Shown in pieces: positions 19,084 to 30,658 of a stretch of 64,000 nt of DNA. Source of the stretch: Azolla caroliniana (Eukaryota; Polypodiophyta). The notes under the pieces are model-generated. The model was not told the DNA's origin. It saw nothing but the letters and a program-made list of their open reading frames with translations, and searched no databases. Position 1 is the first letter of the stretch, and the number at the start of each line of letters is the position of its first letter. The stretch covers positions 9,052,001 to 9,116,000 of the forward strand of contig JBHGNT010000007.1 in the NCBI GenBank assembly GCA_043228905.1. The letters run 5' to 3'. A program made the translations under genes and the position numbers.

Positions 19084-22000
19084 ATGCATCAGCATGTATG
19101 GCTACCTTCATTACGAGTCTGGGCCCCAATAACCCAGAGACCATCTTCTTCGTCTTCTTCTTCTTCATGTCCTTCGCCATTATCACAGGACATCTCTGGC
19201 AGATTGAGATCTTATGCAAAGGAAGATCCTTCTCTTGCCCTGGAAACAGAAGATTCCGTAAAAAACAAGGAGAGGAAGAAAAATAAAAAGAAAAGAAGAG
19301 AACGAAAAGAAGAAGAAGAAGAAGAAGAAGATGATGATGATGATGATGATGATGATTGCGATGGAGAAAAGAAGAAAAGAAGGAGAAAACCTAATCATAT
19401 GTGTCCAATATGTCTTTGCTCTGTTGAAGAATCAAATCTTTCTGTTCTTCAATGGTGCATGCATAGTTTTTGTGTGCAATGTATAGAGAAATGGAGCAAA
19501 CAAGAGCGTTTTTGCCCTCTTTGTAAGCAAACTTTCCATGGATGGTATTATAACATAAGAAGCTCAGGTGAATGTGATGTGAAAAAACTACCAAAATTCA
19601 TGTCTTCTTCTTCTTCTTCTTCTTCTTCACATTTACAACTGCATGATTCTAATCAGATTTCGAGTTGGCAGAGAATACAAAGGTGTGTTTTCATCAATAT
19701 TGAGAATTGAACTATTTTTATGTCGTTTGTTTTAAAATGTCTTGTTTTGAAATAATATTCTCTCTAGGTTCGTTGAATGTATAAGACCCTAGATAACTAG
19801 GGTTTGGAGACTTCGGGGAATATATGAGATTATTGATTATTACTGTTTAATAATTTAGTAAACCTTAAGCCTTTAAATCCTAAACCCAGTGTTTGAAAAA
19901 GAATAAAGACACTGAAATACCAAATTTTGAGCTTTCTGAAGAGATTATTTTTCATTCTTTGTTGAAATTTGTGAATTTCCTACGAAATTCTGACAAGAAT
20001 ATGGTATTTTTTCTAGTTTCTTTTTATTTCATGCATAGAACTGAAAAGAGTCTATTAGCATTTTGTTTTCAGAAATTAACTTAACTTCTTTGCTGATTCA
20101 TATTTGCATTCAGATAAAAGCTGTGATGCTACTAGAAACTAATAGATTTCAATTTTCGAGAATCCAGAAAGTCATAACATTATCATGATGTCATCTTGAA
20201 AGTCAAATGTCTTATCTAGATTGGAAAGGAACAAAAAAAGGCTCAAAAGTATGTTAAACATACCATTCAAATAATATACATCAGGATTCAGAACCATGAT
20301 TTCGTCATTCATGTCATATACTTTATTCATATGAAAAAGGAAAAATAAACTCTAAAAAGCCCTTATTCCTTTCTTATTTTTCTCAAGTACTCCTGGTTAA
20401 TTTCAGAACAAGGATGAATTTATTATATGATTGCTCAAGTAGCATATATACTTAAAAAGATGTTGTCTAAGGGCTCTCAGAGAAAAATGAAAAGTTATGG
20501 GCATTTGGGGAAGTAAAGACAAACTCAGGGTATTCCAGAGTCCCCCCCCCTTAGAAGAAAGATCTGAAATTGAAGCTAAACCTATAATGTAATCTAGAAC
20601 CTATGTGAAATCCAGTACCTATGCTAAAGCTACTCTAATAATGGAGAGGGACATAAAAAAGAATACATGCTAAAACTCATCCCGCATGGCTCATGGCTAG
20701 TTATCTAGAAGCATCCAAGAATATCATTTGGGTAAGGGCTCTCATTGACCTTGGTAGTATGGCGAATGCCTCCTTTTCTGTAAGCTCTAGAATCTATAAG
20801 CTCATTTTCCAGGGTGTGTATCTGTAAGCTCTAGAATCTATAAGCTCATTTTCCAGGGTGTGTATCTGTAAGCTCAAACATTGTGCGGCTCTCTAGAATC
20901 AGGATCAGGATCAATTCCTCAATGATGAATCATACTCCCTATGTGTTGTGGGATATGGGTTCCCAATCTGAGTTTTGTTTGCCATAGCATTTTGTCTAGA
21001 AAAAGTAATATCTAATTTTACCTCTCTCATCTGGAGTTCTCCTCTTGTAAGTAACATAATATTGCTCATAATATTTTGACTAGGACAGGTAATATAATTT
21101 TATTTCTCCTGTTCTCCTCTTGTAAGTAACATAATATTGTTCATAATATCTTAACTAGGACAAGTAAATTAATTTTATTTCTCCCCTTCTTCTTGTATAA
21201 GTATATGGAACCCATATCGACCCAGACATTGAACATGAACTTTGTTTGCTTATTGATTTTTGGTAGGTACCCAAATTCAAGATTTCAAAGAGGGTCCATG
21301 TCAGAAGCTTTTCTGCAGAGATCACACCCTTTACCTAGGAGGAGGTCCTTTGGCGCTTCAAGGGGTTCATCACACTCTCAACCCAAAAGAGATGAAGAGA
21401 ATAAAATTAGTGAAACTCTCAAATGGAGGGCTAGGTATGTGCATTTGTATTTAGAACCTGGCTAAAAAAAGAAGCCTCTTTGCTATTTTTCTCTGTCACT
21501 TTCTGCCCTATAACGTAGTATTCAGGGAAAAATACCCTAGCTTTGGACATTTTACCACAATACTCTTAAGTTTTACAAAATGTACTAGAATAGCCCCATT
21601 ATAGTCATAAAAGCTTTGTTCTTCATACCTAGTCTAGTTATTTTGAAACTCTTCAAGAATGTACTAGAATAGCCTCTATAGTGTGAAGCATTTTGTTTTC
21701 AGAGGCAAACTCTGACCATTTTGAAAGCTTAGAGATATTCTGAAAAATGTTCCAGAAGTTAGGGGTATTTTGGTGTGTTTTTCCTTGTAAATTGGTTTCT
21801 AAACATCTTGACTGATCTAGCCTGTATTTTTACAGTATTTATAAGCGGCATTTGCAAGCCATTCCACCCCAAATCAATACCAGAGTGAATGTGGTAGTAA
21901 AATATTTTCTTGATCTGTTTTTCTGAATGTGTGTCTCAGAGCCATACCTCGTTAAGATTGAGTAGTATTATCTTATAAAATACTGAAAATACTGACACAT

Positions 22001-22672
22001 TCTAGTCTTACATACTGCAAGAAAACGAACAATGGGATTTTAATGGATATGAATATTTAAGGCTCTGTCTCTACTTTTTCACCTGGAAAAATTATAATTT
22101 TTTAGTAATTAGTACCCATAAATATTCATATACATGAAAACCCCATTGTTCATAAATTTTAGTTCTTGACAGAAAAAAGTCTACCAAATTTATTTAACAT
22201 AAAAACATGTGTAACGAGACAATAATTCAAATGAATTTTATTGCAAAATATAAGAACATATGGTGTGAGACAACATCTTCAAAATTTTAAGTTAAAAGCT
22301 TGACTCAAATGCAATAGGATGTGACTCTATTCTTATATAACTAGAATGATGATCCAGGTGTCTATTGACGGTCCTGATCGAAAAATGAGGATTGAGAAGC
22401 GTTTGAAGCCATGGATAATCCGAGAGCTACATGCAATTACTGGTGATCGGGAGCCTTCTTTATTGGTTCAATTTGTGCTTTCCTTGTGGGTTAATGTGGT
22501 AATCCACAAAGAGAATGGTGGATTGCGAGAATCGGAAGCTGTTGAGCAGCTTAAGCCCTTTTTAGATGAGAAAGCTGCTGTTTTTTGGCACGAAATGAAA
22601 TGTTTTGCCGAAAGCCCCTTCTCGTTAATGGCTTATGATTCTGTGGTGAAATACAAGAGGTGCTATGAGTAG
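19084..22672 (+). CDS. Topors-like RING-type E3 ubiquitin ligase (4 exons)
   Basis: Exons 19084-19682, 21267-21434, 21836-21893 and 22358-22672 join in frame with GT-AG introns to give 379 aa. The N-terminus is Ser-rich, then basic and acidic (Lys/Arg, Glu and Asp runs, about residues 60-105). A C3HC4 RING follows at residues 107-147: CPIC, CMHSFC, C133, CPLC. Exon 4 carries a helical domain (KRLKPWIIRELHAITGD, then FLDEKAAVFWHEMKCFAESP, then SLMAYDSVVKY). It matches the region of animal Topors that follows the RING (PW..RELA, ARSPFNMAAYD). RINGs of this type recruit an E2 enzyme to ubiquitinate substrates. A nuclear location is inferred from the basic stretches. The start is the first ATG of the open frame. 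The gene looks intact. Confidence 0.85.
20779..20868. repeat. 45-bp direct duplication in intron 1
   Basis: A unit containing GTAAGCTCTAGAATCTATAA and a following CTCATTTTCCAGGGTGTGTA occurs twice back to back. The copies are nearly identical, pointing to a recent tandem duplication. Confidence 0.85.
22027..22151. mobile_element. MITE-like inverted repeat in intron 3
   Basis: Arms of about 33 bp (22027-22059 and 22119-22151) pair with about three mismatches, starting GAACAATGGG and ending CCCATTGTTC, around a 59-bp centre. This is the shape of a small foldback/MITE insertion. No clear target duplication was found, so the superfamily is unknown. Confidence 0.55.
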
Positions 22673-24492
22673 ATGAAAAAGTAAGAAACCAAACATCTCT
22701 TTCAATGAGTAGCATTCGTTAACTGAATTAACCAAACAAGTCACTTTGAAAGTGTAGGTAGTAAAAAAACGCCTAGACAAAAATAATATGTTCACTCGAT
22801 GTCTGAAGGATGCACTGAGAGTTGTCTTCTGACCTTGGTTTACAAAGAATGAGCTTGGCCCCTCTACACCAACAAGAAGCATTCAAGATATATAAAATAT
22901 ATACATTTTGGTGATATGGTGCACATATTATTGATAGTCTTGTGGTAGTTTGAGAAGCGTGGGAAGATCGGGATTACAGTTATGTATTCTCATTATTTTT
23001 ACACCATTGTTATGGCTGTCTATGGTCTCTTCCAGGATGGCAGGTGCCATTTTTTCATGTGGTCAAACGAATCCCTTCAGGAAATATCTATTCCTACAAT
23101 TCATTCCAGATCACATTTACTTACAATCATTGTATACACATGCAATGATTCTTTTGAAGCTCTATCTTGGAACTTCGCTATTTGTACAATCATGATTTTA
23201 TTACATAGTCCATTACTGATCAGTAAGGCTTGTGAAGCCATATTGTTTTTTGTAGTTTTACCCCATTGTTATAATGCAATTTCGTCTCTTCCTCTATTTG
23301 TAAATTGTAGTTCACATGTTATAACAAAAGTGTTACTTTTGAAGCATTCTGCATAATGTTTGAAATTTCTTCCTCTGTGTGTAAATTGTAGTCCACATAT
23401 TATAACAAAAGTGTTACTTTTGAAGCATTCTTTGTAACGTTTGAAATTTTTTCTCTTCATGCCAATGATATGAATGCATGAGACTTCCTAACCTTCTTAT
23501 TGGGTACAATCCATCATCCATTGTTGTGTTATATATCTATCTATCTGTCTATCTCAATGGTAACATATTATATCCTTTGTGAAGTCTTCATTATGAAGAG
23601 AACAACATGCTTTGCTTTAGCACCATCATCATCCATAGTTTTGGGGAATCGTAAAGCTATTTTGAACCTTTCAGTCTTGGATTATATTTTGCGCTTAATG
23701 AAGTTTTGGGAATCATTTTGGGGGAGTTATATTTATCCTTATCATTATTTATAGCTCATTGCTTGATCAAGACTTCTGTGCTCCTCTCTTATTAGTTTCC
23801 AAAGGTTAATTTAGACGAAGTTTTGGTTTCCTTTGCTTTAGCTTTTGCATGATGAGGCAAAGTGGTGTTCCATCTTTTATCATCTGTATGAGCTGCCATA
23901 TAACTTGCATTGCCAATGTCAAACTAGACTTACAATTTTAACTTAGCATTTGTTGGTTGGCATTGCAACAGTAAACTTCAAATGCAATATTGCATCTCCA
24001 TTGTTGTCTTTGAGTTGTTTGAACTTCATATGGGGATTGCACATCAATCAACGTCCACCAAAATTCCTTGCTCTAATTGACAACAAACACAAAATAATAT
24101 TGCTAAATCAATATGTGAAGATACGAGAAATTAATGTCCGGTCAAAATAGATTATGTTTAAGGTTTAGGGTTTATGCTAAAACAACTTCTCCTTTTCTCC
24201 TTTGAAAAACAAATATATTGGATATGAAAAGTTAATGACTACCCTCCCATTGTTGTTGAATTAATATGAGTGAAGTAAGAAGAAGCCATTTGGAATTAAT
24301 TGAGTGGTATTCATAGAGGGGATGAATGTTGCAAACTTTTGTTAATGACCAAACCCAAACCCTGATTTCTTTGAAAGATTTTTGGAACAACCTAACCCCA
24401 ATGTCCATGAAAAGAAAAATGAAGTTGTGTTACATAAGTGATGATATTTGTAAATTATGTTTGTTTGGAATGTAATGTGCATAGTGAAGAGT
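22673..24492. other. AT-rich intergenic DNA without a recognisable gene
   Basis: Small open frames here lack any domain. The one clear structure is a direct repeat of about 80 bp (about 23299-23378 and 23380-23455), sharing TATAACAAAAGTGTTACTTT and TTTGAAGCATTCT. Confidence 0.6.
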
Positions 24493-24960
24493 GTTGTCGA
24501 CTCGATCCATCGGGTCTACTCAAGTTTTGCTAGTGGTGCCTACCTACCGCACTCCCAACCCTAAGGGGTGGCTCGGACCACACGGTTCCTCCTCTACAAG
24601 AAGAAGAAGAAGAAGTTGTGGTTGCAAAAGGAGAAAGAAGATAGAAGAAAAAAAAGAAAAAACAAGAAGAAGATAGAAGAAAATGAAGAAAAAATAATAG
24701 AAAGTAAACTGAGAATGAGGAGAGAAACACTTACTATTCTCAATAGAACACTGCCACACCCTTACATCCCAAAAAGGGCATATATATATATATATATACA
24801 TGGTTTGGTTGACCCATCCCATTTCACACCGGGTAGGCCAATAACACCTGCACACCTATGGGATAGTGCAAAAATGCACGGCCAAACCTAAAAACCCTTG
24901 ATATGTGGTAATTTAGCAAAACGTAAAACAATTCATGAAATAAAGAACTGTACAAAGCTT
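24493..24960 (-). repeat. Possible gypsy-A 3' LTR
   Basis: It lies directly after the end of the gypsy-A pol (minus strand). Its outer end reads TGTTGTCGAC on the plus strand, the reverse complement of an LTR end in ACAACA. It holds purine-rich microsatellite DNA ((GAA)n about 24598-24680) and a (TA)n run at 24779-24798. No second copy is in the window, so the boundaries are guesses. Confidence 0.35.
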
Positions 24961-24967
24961 GTAGCAG

Positions 24968-26309
24968 TCATCGTGGACAACTTATCCAACAAGTTGTGAC
25001 TATAGGTGTGGTTGGGGGGTCCAAAGATGGAGGGCCAATTGTGGAGTCAGCCTTGGCGGGATGACTCTGTATAAAGGGGTTGGGTGGCACCGCGCCATTG
25101 TACAGCTTGAGCGTAAAACCATTCACCCACGTCGGTAGGACTTGACCATCTAAGGTGCCGAGCTGAAATGCGCCTGCACGTGTATTGGTGATCCAAAACA
25201 GCCCCAACCACCACAATTTGAGTTTCCTGGCATAAACCCAGAGCGTGTGGAGAAAACAAGGGCGGGTGTTCCCACCTGCAAAGTTGTCGCGTTGTGGTGG
25301 CCATGGCGGTCGACGAAGACCTTGCGCTGCAATTGTTGTCGTTCTAGTCTTGGTTGATTGTGGAATCTCTCCTCGTCCAAGCGGAGCAACTGTTCTGCCT
25401 GCGCGATCCGCAATTCATCTTCCGGAAAATGCCCCTGCACTTGAATGCGTAGATTGGGAACCTCGAACTCAATGGGCATGACAGCTTCTAGGCCGTATGC
25501 GAGGTGGAATGGCGTGGAGCCAATGCTTGTCTTGTAACTGATACAATACGCCCAAAGTGTCGATTGGAGTTTGCGGTCCCAATCCATTCGATGCTCGTTA
25601 ACGATTTTGTGGAGAATGCTTTGGAGTATCTTGTTCGTGCTCTCCTCTAATCCATTTTCTTGGGGATAGTGCGACGTACTCCTCCTATGCACGACTGCAT
25701 AGTGGGAGGTAAGGTTGGCAACAACGTCATTAATGAAATGAGGCCCTTGGTCGCTAACTAGTTCAATCAGGCAGCCGAACCGACACCATATGCACTCGTA
25801 TAAAAAAAATTGTGGTCGATTTTGTCATGTTATCGCGCAAGGCCTTTACTTCGACCCACTTGGTGCAATAGTTCATTGCCACAAGGATGTACACATTACC
25901 GGTTTGTGCGACTGAGGGTTTGAATGGATCCATGAAATCCAAACCCCACTTCTGGAACAGCTCGAGCGGTAACACTTGGTGATGTGGCATACAAGCCGAT
26001 TCATGAGGTTGGCCAATGCGTTGGCAGGCGTCGCAAGACTTGGCGAAGGCCACGGCATCACGACTGACCGTTGGCCACCAAAGGCTGCTTTACCAGACCT
26101 TGCGGGCGAAGACGTCCCCTGCGTAGTGACCTCCTGCTATCCCGACGTGGTAGGCAGTGAGAATAGTGGTTATTTCATGGTGGCGGACTGCCCTACGCTA
26201 GATACCATTTGCCGAGTGAAAGTAGAGGATGTCGTCCAACAATCGAAAATTACAGTTGCGTGTTGCCAATTGTTTCCGCTCATCACTGGAGAGGTGTGGC
26301 GGCGACACC
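24968..26309 (-). pseudogene. Gypsy-A, integrase part
   Basis: Minus-strand pieces encode a gypsy integrase related to that of gypsy-1: the zinc-finger region ([20 protein letters not shown]), then [15 protein letters not shown] with the first catalytic Asp. Next come YPQENGLEESTNK with the catalytic Glu, then AYGLEAVMPIEFEVPNLRIQV, then the C-terminal AGAFQLGTLDGQV and a tail. Three frames are needed and several stops occur, so it is dead. The right end is cut inside the pre-integrase region at the junction with copia-B. The missing upstream part (RT) lies at 42008-43230. Confidence 0.85.
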
Positions 26310-27676
26310 CCTCGAGTCGTATTGGCATTGCGGTCTTGTAGAGGATGCCGCAATCCATTGTGCCGCTCACGTATCGTAGAACTCGCTTAGCGCAATCCAA
26401 GTGAGTATCACAAGGTGTTTGCATGAATTGGCTAAGGAGACGGACCGGATGACTGAGATTGGGTCGTGTGATCGTGAGGTAGATGAGACTCCTAATGAGT
26501 TGCTGATATTGAGTCGGCTCACACACTTTGGTGGCGGAGTTCGCATCGAGTTTGAGATTGTGATCGAGCGGGGTTGCCGCGGATTTGCACTCAACCATAC
26601 CGAACTTGTATAACAAGTTGAGGATGTAGTGCCATTGAGAAATCATGATTCCGGCCAGAGTCCGAATTACCTCGATGCCGAGGAAGTAGTGGAGCTCCTT
26701 CATGTCCGTCATCTCGAACTTGTCGGAAAGGAGGGATTTGACCTTATTGATTTCGACGATATGCTCACCTCCAATGACTAGGTCATCCACATAAAATGAT
26801 GATGATCGGACTTGCGGAATCGCTTCGTATGTAGAGGGAGTTGTCTGATTTTGACATACGGAAGCCAATTTGATGAAGATATTGCGTTATCGTCGAATGC
26901 CAAGCACGCGGTGCTTGCTTGAGGCCGTAGAGAGGCTTCTTGAGTCGGCAAACAGCTTTCGGATGGGTGCTCGAGTTGAAGCCAGGTGGTTGTATCATGT
27001 ACACCTCCTCTTCTAATTCGCCTTGTAGAAAGGCGTTCTTAACGTCCATTTGATGGAGGTGCCACCCTTTCGTCGCGGCAAGCGCAATTACAGTCCGCAC
27101 CGTTGTCATCTTTGCCATCGGGGCAAAGGTCTCTTCGTAGTCGACGCCATGCGTCTGAGCGTATCCTTTCGCTACGAGTCGAGCTTTGTAGCTGTTTACG
27201 GAGCCATCGACATTATACTTCACCTTGTAGATCCATCTGCATCCGATCGCCTTTTTGTGTGGTGAGGTGGGAACGAGATCCCATGTCTCGTTCTTCCGTA
27301 GTGCCTACATCTCTTCGTTCATTGCTTCGATCCATTGCGGGTCCGTCGCGGCTTCCGAAAAGGTTTCTGGCTCCCGTACTGTCGCTACCTTCATCATAAA
27401 GGCGTAATGGTATGCCATATACTCGTTGTAGCCGAATCGGCTTACGGGGTTCTTTTCACGAGTGGATCGGCGGAGCTTTTCATTTGCAGAGATGAGGGTT
27501 TTCTTAGCTCCGATTGGTACATCGAAGCCGCCGAACTCACTATCAAGTGAGTGAGTCGATTCATCGTCGTCGAGGCGATCGTCTTCATATTCCGCCATTT
27601 TCGCCTTGCCTTTGTCCATCTTCGGGCTAGGCTGTGATGTGCTTTGATCGCTCAAAGGCTCTTGTGGTTCGCTCAA
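26310..27676 (-). pseudogene. Copia-B, linker, RT and start of RNase H
   Basis: This is the 3' remnant of the copia-B polyprotein. The linker (KGKAKMAEYEDD) and RT follow, with RWIYKVKYNVDG, WHLHQMDVKNAFLQGELEEE and YGLKQAPRAWHS. A YVDDLVIGGEH active site lies near 26780, after a one-base frameshift. The ITRPNLSHPVRLLSQFMQTP region and the start of RNase H come next. There is a TAG at 27305. It stops abruptly at PIRLEG (about 26310), so most of RNase H, the 3' LTR and about 500 nt of the gypsy-A host are missing at this junction. Confidence 0.88.
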
Positions 27677-29275
27677 TCAGGTCGTGATTGGACTTTCTTC
27701 GATCATGCGCATAGGGCGATCTTCATCCTCGATCTCTTGTTCGGCAAATTCCGGGTCGAACGGAGGCGAAGTTGTCTCTGGTGCGTACCAGGATGCGAAC
27801 TCGTCAAAAACGACGTCTCGACTTACTCGAGATTTTCGAGTTGAGGGGTTGTAGCACTTGTACCCCTTTTGTTCAAGTGAGTATCCTACGAGGATACATT
27901 TCTCCGACTTCGGGTCTAGCTTTTGACACTTCTCGTCAGGGATGTGCACGTACGCTATCGCGCCAAATATCCGGATATGCGATAAGTCCAGCTTCCTTCC
28001 GAAGTATTTTTCATGCGGAGTGACCTCGTACACGCTGGATGTTGTGCACTGGTTCATTAGGTAGATGGTCGTATTTGCAACTTCAGCCCAATATGACTTG
28101 GGCATATGCTTCTCGTTCATCATGGTCTGTGCTACCTCGAGGATGTGCCGATTTTTGCGCTCGGCTACTCCGTTTTGTTGTGGAGTGTGTCGGCAAGTGA
28201 ATTCTCGCCGAATTCCTTCCTTTCGGAGATACGCCGTGAAATCGTCTGAGAAGTACTCCTTGCCGCCATCCAATCGAAGGCATCGTACATGTCGGCCCGT
28301 GGCTTTCTCGACTTCATTCTTGAACTTTTGGAAGTGTCCGAACACTTCGCTCTTTTGCCGCATCGGATAGATCCAAGTGTGCCTAGAAAAGTCGTCGATG
28401 AAGAGCACGTAATATCGGCATCTGCCGAATGTCGCCGTTTGAGCCGAACCCCATACATCGGAATGAATTACGTCGAGTACGCCTTTGCTCACATTCCGCT
28501 CCTTCGGAAATGGGTGTTAGTGTTGCTTGCCGAATTGGCATGCTTCGCATACACCTTCAATCTCCTTCTCTTTGAATGTTGGGAGTTCGATGACGACTCC
28601 TTTCGATTTCATTGCTTTGAGTTTGTTGAGATTGATGTGGCCGATTCTCTTATGCCATAGCTCTATGTCGGAGTCAGCTTTCGTGCTTTTCGCGAACATG
28701 GCGGATTTCATCTCGTGCGAATCGAGAATGAACATCTGGCCCTCTCTTCTTCCGTGTGCAATGATTCGGCCTTCTTTTTCGATGAAGCACCCTTCTTGGT
28801 CGAATCGTACTTGCATCCCTTGCTCAACCATTTGGCCGACCGAGACCAAATTCTTTGTGATGGTGGGAACATGCAAGACATTTTTAATGTATGTTTGCTT
28901 ACCTCTTTCGCCGAACGGAACATTGCCGATGTGCCGAATCGGGTGCGTAGTGTCATCTCCGGTTTCGACATAACCGGGTCGCTCCGGCTCTCGAAGTTCG
29001 AGAAACCATTCTTTGTGGGATGTCATATGGTTTGAGGCTCCGGAGTCAACAAACCATACATCCTCCGGATTGAGGGCACTAGTTGAGATAGAGGCCGACA
29101 TAGAGTTTGCTCTATGTTTCATCATGAACATTCCGCCATGGTCGGAGTTGTATGCGTATATTCCGTCACGATCCTCGTAGTCGGAGTTGTGCCCATACAT
29201 TCCGCTATACTCTTCGTAGTCGGAATTGTGCGCGTAATTCGTGAGTTGTCGGCTTGTGGAAGCCGATTCACGCAT
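27677..29275 (-). pseudogene. Copia-B, protease and integrase
   Basis: This is in the same frame as the flanking pieces, with stops at 28517 (TAA) and 27677 (TGA). It encodes the aspartic protease (DVWFVDSGASNHMTSHK), the GAG-pre-integrase zinc motif (ELWHKRIGHINLNKLK, then CEACQFGKQ) and the integrase. The integrase motifs are VIHSDVWG (D), CLRLDGGKEYF (the usual S/T-D here L-D, with D kept) and TPQQNGVAERKNRHI (E). The post-integrase HIRIFGAIAYVHIP and ILVGYSLEQKGYKCYNP follow. Few changes separate it from an intact copy. Confidence 0.92.
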
Positions 29276-30106
29276 CTTCTTTCGGCACTCTTCTTTGTGG
29301 TGGTCGAGCTTTCCGCAATATCCGCATTCGGTTGCGTTTTGACGGCTCAGGCCGGAGTGGAAGCTCCCCCTTCTTGTGAATGTTCCTCATTGGCCTCCGT
29401 TTTGCGGCCGAAATTGGGAGTTGTTGTCGTAGGTCGGACCTCGTCCGCCTTGTCCTTGGCCGAATGGGCCTCTCGCTCTTCCGCGTCCTCTTCCTCCATT
29501 AGCGTGCGTGTAGAGCATGTGGCTTTCCGACTCATTGCTCCTTGTACGCATGTGGTTTTCTTCGACCAATAGCATTGATTGGAGCTCGAAGAAGGAGGGA
29601 GATTTCTCCCGTGCTAGAACGGCGGTTCACATCGCGCCGAACCGTGGTGCGAGGCCGCCGAGGCTTATTTGTACCATCTCATCATCATCTATACTTACGC
29701 TTATTGAGCCGAGCGAGTCGCAAAGCTCCTTGATCTTCAAGGTGTATGTCGTGATGGACATGTCCCTTTGTTGAATGTTGTTCAACTCTTGGTGGAGTTG
29801 AAGCTTCCTCGCGGTTGTGTTGGCGGCGAAAATCTTTCGTAGATTTTCCCACGCTTCCTTCGGTGTCTTGGCTTCTCGAATGTAACCGAGCATGTGGTCG
29901 TGAACACATGTCGCCAAACAATACATCACGCGGCTTGCGGCTTGCTCCCATGTCGCATATCCGGGAGCCGCTTCGGCGGGTCGGTCTTCATGCGCTCCTT
30001 TGATGTAGCTCCAATAGCCTTGTCCGATAAGGTATTGGTGCATCTTGTACTCCCAAGATGCGAAGTTGTTTCGATCCAACTTCTCGGTAGGGAGAGCGCT
30101 CCCCAT
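29276..30106 (-). pseudogene. Copia-B gag
   Basis: ATG at 30106 (minus). It encodes the copia gag (KLDRNNFASWEYKMHQYL, WENLRKIFAANTTARKLQL, NNIQQRDMSITTYTLKIK), a Gly/Arg-rich stretch and a CCHC knuckle (CGYCGKLDHHKEEC, about 29280-29330). Stops TGA at 29627 and 29387 interrupt one continuous gag-pol frame. Gypsy-C is inserted at the start codon itself: its target duplication includes the first two bases of ATG. Confidence 0.9.
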
Positions 30107-30109
30107 TTG

Positions 30110-30658
30110 TGTCGTGACTCTTGAGTAGGAAGCAGAGAGAGAGCGATGGCGATAGAGATAACGATAACGATAGAGATGGCGAGAGCGGTAGAGATAGCGA
30201 TAGTGATAGCAAAAGAGAGTGAAAGAGGGAGAGAGTGCAAGAGAGAGAAAAGTATACGTGAGAGATAAGAAATGGGAATGAGATTATATTATGAGGAAGA
30301 AGATTACAAGGAGTAGGCTAAGGGCTAAAGACTGGTGTTGAACCGAATGAGTTGTGATGAGTGTATGGACTCTTATTTATAGGCCCTTATGGAGTATTCT
30401 AGAATGTTCTAGAATATTTTAGATATTTATGAATAATAATAATAATAAATATAATCATGAAATATTCAAGAACATTCTAGAATAATCTAGAATGTTCTAA
30501 ATATCTCGTAATAACTAAACATATAATTATTATGATTACATCTCACATATGTTATTACAATGGTTAAAGTACAATATGTAAACCAAGAGGTTATGGGTTC
30601 GATTCCTGGTTCGCCAAGATGAATGTCATGATAAGCCAAGATGTATGTCTTCATGACA
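30110..30658 (-). repeat. Gypsy-C 3' LTR
   Basis: 549 bp, with TGTC/GACA ends. It begins on the minus strand with TGTCATGA, so it supplies the pol stop codon (30651-30653). It contains a hexamer-like GCGATA/GAGATA array at about 30140-30215, and on the plus strand tRNA-like A and B boxes (30559-30606). Confidence 0.95.

Noticed and set aside
22950-23356. Hydrophobic open frames after the Topors-like gene
   Set aside because: AT-rich intergenic DNA with chance hydrophobic codons. No splice context or domain.
30559-30610. A functional tRNA gene
   Set aside because: A and B boxes are present, but no convincing acceptor stem or anticodon arm could be drawn. Kept only as a Pol III-like finding.
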